From Phoronis australis (lineage: Eukaryota > Phoronida > Phoronidae): DNA of 64,000 bases. The position numbers were made by a program, and so were the translations under genes. Where the stretch lies: NCBI GenBank assembly GCA_002633005.1, contig NMRA01000124.1:67827-131826 (forward strand), written 5' to 3'. This document shows positions 24,093 through 59,000 of this stretch, piece after piece (within the stretch, counting starts at the first letter, position 1; each line of letters opens with the position of its first letter). Under the pieces are notes generated by a model, which saw only the letters and a list, made by a program, of their open reading frames with translations, was not told where the DNA came from and ran no database searches.

Positions 24093-24495
24093 TGAAAGAC
24101 TAAAGCTCACAGAATTTAGTTTTATGACTTACCAATATGTCATAAAGTGGGTCATGTGACAATGTATTTTTTGTAAAATTTAGCAAAAATAAAGGTGCAT
24201 TGATAAGTAAAACAATGATATCAATGATATAATCAAATTTTATTTGATATTAATGTTCATGGTGAGATCTCAAAAACACTGTTACAGTTTTCTGAAATAT
24301 CATTTCGTTTTATGCAATTTTAAATTTTTTTCATGAAAATCATAAAAGTGCTAATTTGGTAGCTCCTCAAGCAAAAGTGGAAGGAACATTTAAAAAACAG
24401 TTCCTAACAGTGTTATTGAGAACAGTGCAGCCATTTCTGAGTTATGATGATCTGAAGTTAGCCAAAAGTGGACATTTTTCTAGGGTCTACATATC
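24081..24495 (+). repeat. Dispersed repeat family, copy 2
   Basis: It shares with the copies at 300, 46797 and 54893 the blocks 'gtgggtcatgtgac', 'tagtaaaattta.caaaa', 'acagttttctgaaat' and 'agcaaaagtgga', and with copy 1 also 'tctgaagttagcca'. The following segment to about 24720 shows weaker resemblance to 35690-35830 in a kinase intron, so the full family may be longer than marked. Confidence 0.6.
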
Positions 24496-27124
24496 CGTAA
24501 ACATCATCGGGACCTATAAAGCTTGGATTTTATTTCATTTCTAAATTGATTAATTTTGTCTGCTGACCATGAAAAATTTGTCACTTTCATACAAAAGTTC
24601 AAAATCTCTAAAAATTGACCTTTTCTTGTCAATGGCCTCTATCGCTGTTGTGAATGTCTACATTTTTTTTCAAAATGATGTATGGGAGTTGCTAGGATAC
24701 AGAACTAAATTGTACAGCATTGGTTTAGAGCTACATACATGGAAAAATGAGAATACCGGTATGGTTCTTCGCTTTTCCTCCATTTTGCTCCATATTAACC
24801 TGTCACACGAGACGATTTTACTTGTCGCTTCTGCAGTAGCAGGGACTACTAATCATGAAGTCGCCATGTGTGACTGGTAAGTAACCGCTAGGAAGTCCAA
24901 CCGGCGACTAAAAATACTAACTGCTACTAGAGTTCACCATGTTCATCTTTAGCCAATGGTAGCCCTCGACTATCTGATCACATGACCTACTCACGACAAC
25001 GTGTGATAGCTTGACTTCGTGTGACAAAACATATGAGCGATTGCCGCCAAGAAGGGACTGAGCTTGTTTATACTTCCACGGACGAAATATGACTGACAAC
25101 AACAAGTTTCGCAGTGGTCGGGCAAATAAATCATCAGGTTTTTGGATGTTTGCAGGGTTTTATGAAATTTTGTGGGATATCAGCAATGAACATAATATGA
25201 AAAGAAATGCATGGAACATAATTAGGTTTAATCATTGAAATGATGGATGCAGGATTTGACATAGCTGGCAAAGAAATTTTTTAGAAAGAAAATTAAAAAA
25301 TTGAAAGATGTTTATAATTGAAGCAAAGCGAACAAGGTGGAAAAAGAATGAAAAGTTACAGGAGCTGGCACTGATGTATTAGTTGATTTTTATGGCGCTA
25401 GCTACTGCCAGCTAAAATGCTACTACATCAAACAGCATCTGCACTCGTCTCATGTAACCGACGTAGTGGCACGGACTGCCAAGTAGCGAGTACGTAGCAG
25501 CCAGTAAAATGGCCTGGTGTGACTTGGGCTTTAGTATACTAAGTTCGTGAGATACTTTCCCACTGTAAAGTTACTCTTTTGTGCACATTTGGGACATTCA
25601 AGCACTGCAGACCTGCAGTAAAACAGTTGAATGCATGCCATCATTACCCATAAGGCTATTCAATCATATGTACATGAACTTGTGATTGTGAACAACTTAC
25701 ATGTTATGTGATTTGAAAAATTAATTAGGATGTTCTCAAGGGTTTTACTCTAGTTCAGATCTACAACACATCTGTGAAGATCTAAATATAGTGAGATTAC
25801 GGTAAAATAATTGTTTGTAAATCATGCTAACTGGAGTCTATTGAGCTATAAAGTTGATCTGAAGGGCGGTGACTGTCAGTGTCAATAAATAACAAATTTG
25901 TAATGATTACACCTCTCACATGGCCGGCTATAATTTGTATTAAGCCAAGACTAGAGTAACATAGTTTTCCCTCTAATGTCGACATTCTCTGACAAGTGCA
26001 GTACTCAGAGTTGTGTGTATCGATCAAATGTTGAGTATGAGGGCCCTAAGTGTGAGCGTGGTGGTCAAATTTGAGCGAGGTAACCCGCCGCACTCAAACG
26101 GGCATTTCGCTAGAGCAAAGGATACTGAATGGCAAATCATCAGTAGTGTCTCTGTTTCTTTGCCAAGTGATGTGTGATTTGAATCTTAGAGCAGGGACAA
26201 GTGCTATTTCCTGCCTGAGCAGTTTATCCCTAGTCAGAAATATTATACAAAGACTGTATGTACAGAAGAGTTGGACTGTAATCTGCCTTTGATAGTACCA
26301 ACTTACATCCTGGGATGGGTAGTCTATGGTATTATCTGCTAGTGTTTATAAACCAGAAAAGTCAATTATGAAAACCTTCACAGGCTGAATCAAACTGTGA
26401 AATTATCATGTTACTGGTGAGTTACCCAGGTGGTAGATTGGCTTGTAAGGATGAAGTTCAGCAAAAGTTGGAATGTGTCAGCAACTTAGAGCCTGAGTGT
26501 TTGAAGTCAGGGCATGGTCATAACGCTGTTCTGCTGGAATTTTTTGTCATATTGAGTACTTGGAATTTCTGGGTTAAATCACACTATAGTGCGTGTAAAA
26601 TTCATTATCAACAATTCTATATTTCAGTAACCTTATATTTAGAATTTATATCTAAGAATTGAATTTTGAAAGATTAGCTTCAAGGCAACTACTGAAGTGA
26701 AAGAATATCATAATTCTCTTCTTTATTCGCTCAAAATTAATCGCCTAAATTGTTGTTTTCCCATTTTCAAAGGGTGGTTACTTTACTGCTAATTATGAAA
26801 AATTTACCAACAGTTGTTTTATGACATCTACACAGTACAAACCATGCTAGCAATTGAGCGTAATTTTCTTAATCTTATTTATGTGGCTCCATAATTATGA
26901 CAAAGTTGAATTTAACTTTTGACCATTTTATATGCCAAATGAGTGAAGAGATACCGCATTGTGGTTCCAATTAGAATAATGTTTACAAGTGGAAAGGTTA
27001 TCAAGTGTATTTGGAATTCCTTGAAGTCATGCCCAAATTTCCTCCATAGGTCTGAATACCTACTGTAGTTTATGTTTTGTCTATCAAAGTACTGATAATT
27101 GCCTCCCATCTCCTTCATGTGCAG
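24496..27124. other. 5' flank / upstream intron of the kinase
   Basis: No coding exon is recognised. The sequence ends in a splice acceptor (pyrimidine-rich, gcag at 27121-27124) just before the kinase start codon, so at least the end of this stretch is an intron in the 5' UTR. The segment 25380-25530 ends in a 'gcctggtgtgacttgggctttag'-like terminus typical of MITE remnants, but its partner end was not found. Confidence 0.4.
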
Positions 27125-27126
27125 CC

Positions 27127-50344
<23,218 letters not shown>

Positions 50345-52010
50345 GAATGTGAACACCAGTAGAGTGTTCATGTGGGAATACAGTTGACAATTATAGCTGA
50401 AGTGAACAATGCCTAACTGTTCATTTTGCATGCAGCCAGCTGCAATCAACAGTTGACTGATCACGTGAGAATACATCAGTCAGTTGTTGGTGGCAACAAC
50501 AAAATCTAATTATTCAGACATTTAGCATGAAGTCAACACTGAACCATAATAAACTGTTATTGTGGAAATACAATAAAATTCTAAAGAGTGTGAACAATAT
50601 ATGATTGTTAATCTAACATGCAACAAACTACAAATTTGTATTACCACCATGACCAATGATGAGTTGTTTCAAAGCACAACACGTTATTGACAATTGATAG
50701 TTGATTTGCCGGTACTACAAAATGATAGCCTAGGAACAGATTATTCATAAATATTATGTATTACCATATTTGACTGTTTGAGCACACATGCCTCTGATAA
50801 GTGTACACTTAAAGGGCTGCCTAGAATTGCAACACGAAGCCTTTCTCAGATAGCTTACTCTTATGTGCCTATGAAATGCGTTACTCATCATTTATATTTG
50901 TATGTCGCATCTCTTTGTCAATGCCATCAATAATCTTGTTGTGAACAAAGAATTGGAAAATGTGATGTGAGATTTAGAATGATGTGGGACTTCCTCAATT
51001 AAAAGTTTTCTGAGTGTTTTATGTGACATCAAAAGATGGCACTGTAAAGTTGGTTTCAATGGCTGGCAGTTGTACCAGACAGTGTTGAGTGCAAAGCAAT
51101 GTCAATGTGTTGTAAGATTACTTGTGCTTGGTTATAAGAGCATGCTTGGGAGAATTGCCTTTCAATTTATCAGACTATACAACTTTTTCTTTCAATAGAT
51201 TTTAACATTTTGTACCAATCCATAATCATTGTCTATATGTATAATAGTCCATTTTATTTTTAACTTGTCAGAGCATTTAAGCCTGTTTGTTATATACTGT
51301 GTTTCAATACAGAGGGATGACAACTTCAGGAAGCTTTGATTTTCTCTTTTGTGGTTAACTTTGTTGAAAGCACACAACTGTGTGCTACTTTTCCACAATT
51401 GAAATGCATGATGTTGTACCTATGGATATTTGTGATCAGCCTGTACTTGATATCAATGATAAGGGGATATTTGATATCTGTTACTTGATGCTTTTGAGTT
51501 ACATTTTGTGTGAAGCTTATTTTTCGAACATTGTTTTTGTTTATAAGAAAAGTTGGCTGAAGTGAGCAGTGTGTAATTATGCAATTGATCTGTTGTCTTT
51601 GAGATGTTTTAGTCCTTAGCCTTTATTTATTAACTTTCAACTGGAGAGCTTATGTTAACTTTCATGAAAGCTGTACTAAATGTTGTAATCAGGTGGTGGT
51701 AAAGTAAATACTGAACAAAAGTGTGTAATTATAAGAATTTAATTGAGAATTAGAATGAGAATGAGTTTCATTAGCTGCCTTGTGTTTATGTTAAGTCTGT
51801 GTTGGCTTACATACCTTTTAAATGTTAATGAGTTATGTTTACTTGTGTTGGTGATTACTGACTTTGGCCAGGGTAACAAGAAACGGTGCATTTTCAGTTC
51901 ACAACCTTTGCGTTATTTTAGCACGTTGGTCCTTAGTTTTTGAATGTTGTATGTAAAAGGAATTTTGTACTGTCTGCTGATAGAGTATGTTAAATAAATT
52001 GGAAGCCTGA
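50345..52010 (+). other. Probable 3' UTR of the kinase
   Basis: No coding exon is seen after the stop. Candidate polyadenylation signals are AATAAA at 50572-50577 (short UTR) and 51993-51998 (long UTR). Which is used cannot be told from sequence. Confidence 0.45.
51993..51998 (+). terminator. Candidate polyadenylation signal
   Basis: AATAAA in 'taaataaattgg', followed about 20 bp on by 'tgacctctgtgcc', a T/G-rich stretch of the kind found at cleavage sites. An earlier AATAAA at 50572 is an alternative. Confidence 0.35.
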
Positions 52011-52813
52011 CCTCTGTGCCATTAGAAAATAATTTGTATTTTTACTCTAAACGTAACTAGGATAAGATTTGCAAAATGATGCAGTAAAACTAGTATGTGC
52101 CGAGTAAGGCCAAAGCTGACTTTTCTAAATGCCAAGTGAATAAACTGGAACAACTGTGCAGTCATACCATACAAGTTCAGCGAAATTTTGACTTTTGACT
52201 TGTCCATAGTGTCATTTGTACTTTAGCGTTTTTACATAATTAATGATCGAGTCTTCTTTCTGTAAATAGTCTTAGCTTTGCGGAGTGCTGTTTTTCAGAG
52301 GCAAAATGTAGTTTTGTAGAACCAATGTTATGCAGACTCCAAATACTCAGTGGAAAGAGTGCCATGTAGTTGTTGTCCAATGATAGTGGTCATTTAAAGT
52401 TAGTAGTTACTGTAGTGATTTTGGTAAAGTTTATATTCAGACGCAAGATTTACAGTTGTTTTTTATCACTCGTCGGTGAAAGTTTCGGTGGACATGGCTT
52501 AAGGGCAGAACTCAGATATTACATTTATTTTTTGCGCACCTATTTCAAATTTAATAAAATTCATATATCCCAATTCTGCTGACATGACGGACTGCATACA
52601 AAGTTGTTTTTTTTTAAATTTTGCTTTCGGTGTTAAGACCTTGTGAAATCTATTCCTTTGGATAACATCAGATTTCATATGTGACGTAATAATGTAAGGC
52701 AGATATTTTGGATTTTTGTGAGGATTTATTGGTGAAATTTTGAAGAATTGGATATTTTACCATGATCACACAATCTACTGATTGAATATTCTGAACAATC
52801 CTTCTTGACTAGA

Positions 52814-53035
52814 CAGTGTGGCTCTGTGGTTTGAGCTCTGGGCTCCCGTTTGGGATACCTGGGTTCAAATCCTGGCTTTGCAGGGTGACAAAGCATTGCA
52901 CAAAGGTTTCTCCTACTCCTCTGAGCTTGGTCTTACTAGTGATTGTATGCAAGGGAGTGATTGGGAACATGGATATAATGCCAAAGCGATTTCTGGGGCT
53001 GTGCTCATAAAAGATTCTCTTTGATTATTCAATGA
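52814..53035 (+). mobile_element. tRNA-derived SINE candidate
   Basis: The 5' part has an A-box-like TGGCTCTGTGG (from 52819) and a perfect B box GGTTCAAATCC about 45 bp later, the two internal RNA polymerase III promoter boxes. A non-tRNA body of about 150 bp follows. The head does not fold as a complete tRNA: the anticodon arm is disrupted. That favours a SINE over a tRNA gene. No second copy is seen in this window. Confidence 0.55.
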
Positions 53036-54892
53036 ATTACAATGGTCAGTTATCCAAACTCCATTCTTGGAATAAACAAATATATTTTTCCGACGACATT
53101 ACTGAACACTACAAGGATTACAGATGATTTACCATGATCATGAATATTTGTTAGTTGTCTGCCAGATGAGTCGACTTTATACGTGGATGCAATTGTATCT
53201 TGCTACAGATTATGTATAAGTTATGAAGTGTATAGCTTCACTTTATCAAAGGCCTGAAAACTTAAAAATTGTGTATAACAGTACAATTTGGGGTTAATTT
53301 GTGAATTGTGTCTTTACTGCCTAGAGTTTGTTATATCTACTGTTAGTAATCTATTGTAAGTTGGTAGTAGCATCTACATTATAGATCAAATGATGTATAA
53401 AATATATCATTTTAACGCAAATTGGTTCGTTTTTGTGTGAAATATTAAAACCATTTCAAATACTTACAAAAGTTACAACTGCATGCTGTTATAAGACCAA
53501 GCTTGAAGCTACATTTCATCCTGTTTAAGAGGATAAAAAAGAAAAATCAAATGAGGCCTTTCACTCCCAAGATATCGGACTCCTAGTATTCCTTGCTGTG
53601 ATAGGATTTCATTTTCATTGCAAATTTAAAACGCAGGTAACGTATACATGGGCCACTTCTAAACTCTGACGCATTTACTCTAGTCACTGATGGTCTCTGT
53701 GGATAAAATTCTATCGGGATACAGAATATTACAATTTCATGAGAGCAAAAGGCTAAATTCAATTTTTGTTTTTAGGCAGCTAATCGGCAAAATGAAGCCT
53801 TAACTATCATTTCTTATAGCTTGCGAAAAATAGCAGAAACCAACTAGATTACTGACGACAAATGATCACTTTCAAAGATACTCGCGGCCAGCAGTTGTTG
53901 ATGAAAATATATTTTTCTGCAGATCTGTAAATGTTCTCAGTTAGTTTATGACTGCTAAAACTAACACTCTTCTAAATGAATATGTTATATTGTTTCGCCT
54001 TCTCAGAAGATAGAATAGAATATACATGTACAATACACAAGAGGTGACAAAATAATTATGACATAGTGGAAATTGCACAACAGTTGGCTGTGAAAATTAT
54101 ACAGATCACCAGTGCTGACCTGCACACGGGATCCTTCATTTGCAAAGTACAATTAATAAAATAAAACCGTCAATTTTAGACTTCAAGATAACAGTGAAAC
54201 ATTAATTGCACACGTAGTTTTATACAGACATTGCAGGCGTCATTGCCCATTTGGACTTCAAAGCATAGTTTAATTAGTAACAGTACGGGTCAAAAGTAAT
54301 CGGGCACGTCATTTTATCCAGATGAAATTCTGCTTCTGCTAACTTGCCACTGTCGTCCTAACTTCTCATTTCTAATAAATTGCAGTTATAAGATAACCAT
54401 TCCCTGTTTTGACTAATGGGTGACTACTACGGTAAATTCCGCTCATGAATTTTGGTACATCTTGTCTCATTACTTATGCTACGTACCGGCTGAGAAACGT
54501 TTGGTGGGCAACTTCATTTCATTCAAAAGTCACACAAAGTACAAGTTCCACATGAAATAACAAAAATCTGAATATGCTATGAAAAATAAAAGCTAAAAAC
54601 AACTCTCTTCTACTGCAGCAATTGTCGGAGTAGCTAATGAAAAGCATTCACGTAAAATTACAGTAAAAGATAAAAAAGACAGATCGAGGAGCATGGCTAG
54701 GGGATCTGACAATCAGCAGACATAATTCATGATCTTCCATCAGCAATACAAAAGCAGACGATTAGTGAGTCTGGACTTGCTGGAACCCTTCCCACTGTAG
54801 ATGCAACAGATAAAAAGTTATGTAGGACTTTATTGACTAGTCTGGCTGTTTAACCAAATATCTACACAACTCTGCAAAAGTATACGTTATCT

Positions 54893-55345
54893 GTTTAGTA
54901 TAGAAAGCCTGTAGAATTTGATGATTGATTTAACACCAAATTTCTATTAAGTGGGTCATGTGACCATGTCATCTTAGTAAAATTAAGCAAAACAGAATAA
55001 TACATACCTAGCAAAACAGCGGTATCAATACCATGACAAAATTTCACTCGACAATTGTTTAAGATAAAATTTCAAAAACGCTGATACAGTTTTCTAAATT
55101 ATAACTTCATTTTTGTTTTATGCAACTTTTCATAAGAATCAAACACGAGACCTGTTTTTTATATCATGTCATGCAAAAGTGGTACATTTTAAAAATATTT
55201 AAACTCCTAGTTGCATTATATAGAACAGTGCATAAAGCATAGTATTTGAAAGTTTCATGTGACTCCAATCAGCTATTTCAGAGATACGACGTAATAAAAG
55301 TTGTAGAATTTGGAATTTTCTGAGGGTCCTACACGGCCTTAAAGA
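54893..55345 (+). repeat. Dispersed repeat family, copy 4
   Basis: It shares 'agaaagcctgtagaatttga', 'agtgggtcatgtgac', 'agcaaaacagcggtatc', 'acagttttctaaatta', 'ttttgttttatgcaactt' and 'catgcaaaagtgg' with the other copies, and joins the blocks of copies 1, 2 and 3 in one sequence, so it is the most complete member here. Confidence 0.65.
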
Positions 55346-55711
55346 AAAATCAAAGCATCCTATGAATGATAATTGCTGATAGCAAGCCAATCTTATCTTA
55401 AGAAATATGGGACAACATTCATCAGATGATGAACTGTAATTTATAGTGTCATTGAAACTGTTAAGATACTCCGCTAAAAATCTAGATCAAAGCATCATGA
55501 TTAATTTTTCTATTACAGGAATTTTTCAACGATTTTATAAAAAGAAAATTCAGTTACAAAAAATACAAAATCTGCTGACGTGAATAATCCCAAAATATCT
55601 TTAGTGATTTTGGACGGAAATCAACTATATACACATCAAAATAAAATAAATACTCTAACAAAATAAAGTCATAATGAAATATAAAAATAGTTCCAGATTA
55701 CAAAGCGAAGT

Positions 55712-55717
55712 TTTATT
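55712..55717 (-). terminator. CAPN5: Candidate polyadenylation signal of the calpain gene
   Basis: On the minus strand AATAAA lies about 170 nt after the calpain stop codon, the first canonical signal downstream. Confidence 0.45.
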
Positions 55718-55887
55718 CACATTTCAAATAAATGTCAGCTTTATAGCTACATTTGATGCAATTTTTATCATTTTTAATGAGTGCTTTTGTATGTTTTTTA
55801 AACTTGCTTGTTACAGTATCAACATGTCAAATATCAAAATAACCGTCAACCGCCCCCAGCGTATCAAGTGCTAACCCACAATTCTGT

Positions 55888-56079
55888 TCACAAATCCGTA
55901 AGATCCAGACTGCTCTGCAGCTTCACTGTAATAGTTCCCTGGTATTTAACGTTGATATCTTTTTCTTTTTTCGACTTTCCGAGAAGATCACATTCGATTT
56001 CCTCGCCTTCCTCCGTTGACAATTGATTGATAGTTGCCATTCCCATGAAGTCATCGCGCAGGGTGTTACTGTTGTACAG
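55888..56079 (-). CDS. CAPN5: Calpain last exon (C2 end, stop)
   Basis: Acceptor at 56080-56081 (minus CACAG). Encodes 63 residues from L-Y-N-S-N-T-L-R-D-D-F-M-G-M to S-L-D-L-T-D-L-stop. 'R-D-D-F-M-G' matches 'K-D-E-F-L-G' of CAPN5/6. The middle is Lys/Glu-rich. Confidence 0.92.
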   Translation of the reverse strand: MYNSNTLRDDFMGMATINQLSTEEGEEIECDLLGKSKKEKDINVKYQGTITVKLQSSLDLTDL

Positions 56080-59000
56080 CTGTGGATAAAAGGTTAAAAT
56101 AATGTCTTATCACACAATCTTGAAAAAAATTCTGAAAGTAACAAAAGAGGATTTACTTAGGCTGCAAACCTGACTGCAAGAGAAGACTTCAGAATGTTCC
56201 AGTGAATGTTAAAGTCATCATATTGAAAAGTTTGTTCGTGGTACAACACTTTAGCTGAGATACACTCTTAAAGCGTATCATACCACAAAGACATAGAATA
56301 CATTAAGCTTTTATGGTGAATTTGCAGAATTCTGTAAGAAATCACAGTTTTCCATGAGAAACAAATTGGATACTGGACAACGTCAAACACTGAAAAAGTT
56401 TCGACCATTACATTAGGTCAAGATTTAGTTTTACTTGTGACGCAGGTTTGTTTGGTTGCCATGACTAGCCAACAGGCGAAACTTAAGTGTCAGAATGTTG
56501 TTCAAAGAATGAAGCCGATAATACTGCATTATAATAAAACTTAGGTCACAATGCCATCCTGGAGTTAAATCTAACACGCGCTCACATATTTGAAAAGCTT
56601 CCTCACGAATGGACAGCAGTTCGAAGCCATCATCAGAAATTTGTAACATGTCCAACAGCTTGGAATTATTGAGGTCATGGGAGATAACTGCAAAATTTGA
56701 AGATGCACTAGTGCATACAATTGCTAAGGGTTGCAAAGTACTTTTAAGGGTTATTGGTGACAATTCTCTAGCTGTTCCCATGCAGTTTGAAGTTCGTCAC
56801 ATTCAAGTCTAAGTAACCAATCACCCAAATCTCCTAAACTAGAGAAACATAGTCGATCTATATGTAGCCTGTATCCAGACAATGAACATTGGTGACCAGC
56901 TGTGTGTTGGTGGCAAATTGAGGTCATTCAAAGCAAATGTAAAGGGCTACAGTGTGTAATATCATTGAATTGAGTAGAGAACAGCAATTAGGCCCAATAA
57001 GCTCACATTAAGTTCTGATACAAAGCGGCTAGGAACAATAACATCATTTTTTCTGGCATAAGTTCAACAATGCTATTCTATTGTGACCCAAAAATAATAT
57101 TTAGTAGCCCAATAATTCTGGCATGAAGACAATGAAAGTCGACACAATTTGACAATAAAGCTCTGTCAAAATCTGTCCAGTTTATTTTGAGAACTTCGTC
57201 AGTTGAATATGATTCTGTGCTCATCAAGGTCTTGAAAGACACGCAGATTTGCCGCATGACAATTGACCTTGCCAAAAAGATTAGCCTATATTTGAAATGA
57301 AGCCTCAGTGAGGTTGACAAATCACGCTTCACTATACCTACACAAAATTTGCAGCACTGACAAAACCGATTCCATGACTCTCAGTAAGATACCTGTACAG
57401 GCATTTAGACCTGGCAACAGTAGGTGTCTAGACTTGTCAAAAAAGATTGAGTGTGGTAGTCCTACAGCATTTCTGGCTCAATAATTTGATTCTCAAAAGT
57501 GTGTTTGTATCTAGGTTTAAGTTGATCTATTTCATCCTGCATTCATTATTTTGCTTCAGGAGGGATACCACTTCCAGATTTATGATTTCAACAACAAATT
57601 CAAAATTATACCCGGAAACCCTTCTTTAGGTCATGCAGTTGTAATTGGGTATCATGAGGTGTGTCAATTTTGCCTCTTTTCTGAGGACATTGTCACAACA
57701 AAACATAACAATTGTGATTGTAAAAACTTTGTGCACTTACTTCAACTACACAATGTAAATTTAGAATACCATTAAAATTGGCTTCCTCAACTCCGTTCCA
57801 ATGGCCTTCAAAGGGATACAAGGATGAAGTTATCAGTGTGAAAGTCGGCTTAAAAACGTTCCGCAACCCTACTCCAGTATTACCTCTATGAAGATGGGTG
57901 ATGATGGGTTCTTCTTGTAAAAGATGGCTTTCGTCCCCCACTGGGGGTCAACACTGCCTTTCACCACAGGTGTCCTCACAGACTCCTTCTCACAACGCAT
58001 GATCACAAACGGGTCAGTTGTTCCTGAATTTGTAAAGAGATACGGACAAAATTACGGAAAACACAAAATACTTCAGCTGAAAATATGACAAATTTCCCCA
58101 ACGCTCCGTATCTGTCAACTGAGCCCTTAGGAGAAATAATTCTGTGAGCTTATGGGCAAATTACCGAGTAGTAAATTAATATGACAAATTTAATATTCAC
58201 TTGGTAAGTATGAAGGGATTTTCCCACAGAGATTAGAGTTAATTTTGGTTCATCTGAAAGTGACTGAATTTGCCAAAATTTCAGATTTCTGGCAGATAAT
58301 GATTTTTTGTCAAGACCATACAATATTTATACCAATAAGATGCTTATACCATACTTTTACAATCACATGAAATTGAAGAAGACGGAAACTGAGATTTTTC
58401 GACTATTACTTGTTCTAGAGATCACTTGCAGCCATATTGGATTTTTCAGACTAGCACTTTTCTCACAAGATGACCTGGACACAGCCTTTACAAACACTGA
58501 AAATTGGACCTTATGCAAGACGAGAGCAAATGCAGATGTTTCCGTGTATTTTTATCAAGTCATACCGATGTATACAATATTACCTTTAACTTTCTTTTCT
58601 AGTGAGGTACCCTTTACAGCAGTTACCACGGCAACCAAAGAAGGGGGTTTGCCCAGGCAGGCCAATAGGGGCTGTTTGGGACATTCTGCAGTCAATTCCC
58701 TGGAAATGATTTAACGCTACATTGAATGCAATTTTGAGAAGTTACAATGCCAGAACATATTACCGACAATCATGCACTCGATACAATATAACACACCTTG
58801 TTTCTCAGTGGTTATCAGAAAAAATAGAATTATTCACATCTTTGATGACACAGCTCTTACACAAAGTTGTGGAATTGCCTGACAGTTTAATAGGATGACT
58901 CACATCCCAAAAAGTGGACCAGTAAAAGGATGCTGCTATTGGTGCAAAGAATGCATGCGTGACACACATCTGGAGTCTGAAAAACTGTTACGATGCAAGT

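Larger units (their letters stand above)
52011..55700. other. Intergenic region between convergent genes
   Basis: No gene is recognised. It contains a tRNA-derived SINE candidate (52814-53035) and copy 4 of the dispersed repeat (54893-55345). The rest is AT-rich without paired splice sites or family-like frames. Confidence 0.5.

Noticed and set aside
57560-57660. Plus-strand segment with acceptor ttcag, open frame G-Y-H-F-Q-I-Y-D-F-N-N-K and donor GTGTGT
   Set aside because: Protein-like and bounded by splice-like signals, but it lies on the opposite strand inside a calpain intron with no partner exon and no recognised family.
58307-58714. 135-codon plus-strand open frame
   Set aside because: It is antisense to the calpain exon at 58584-58699 and has no family content of its own.
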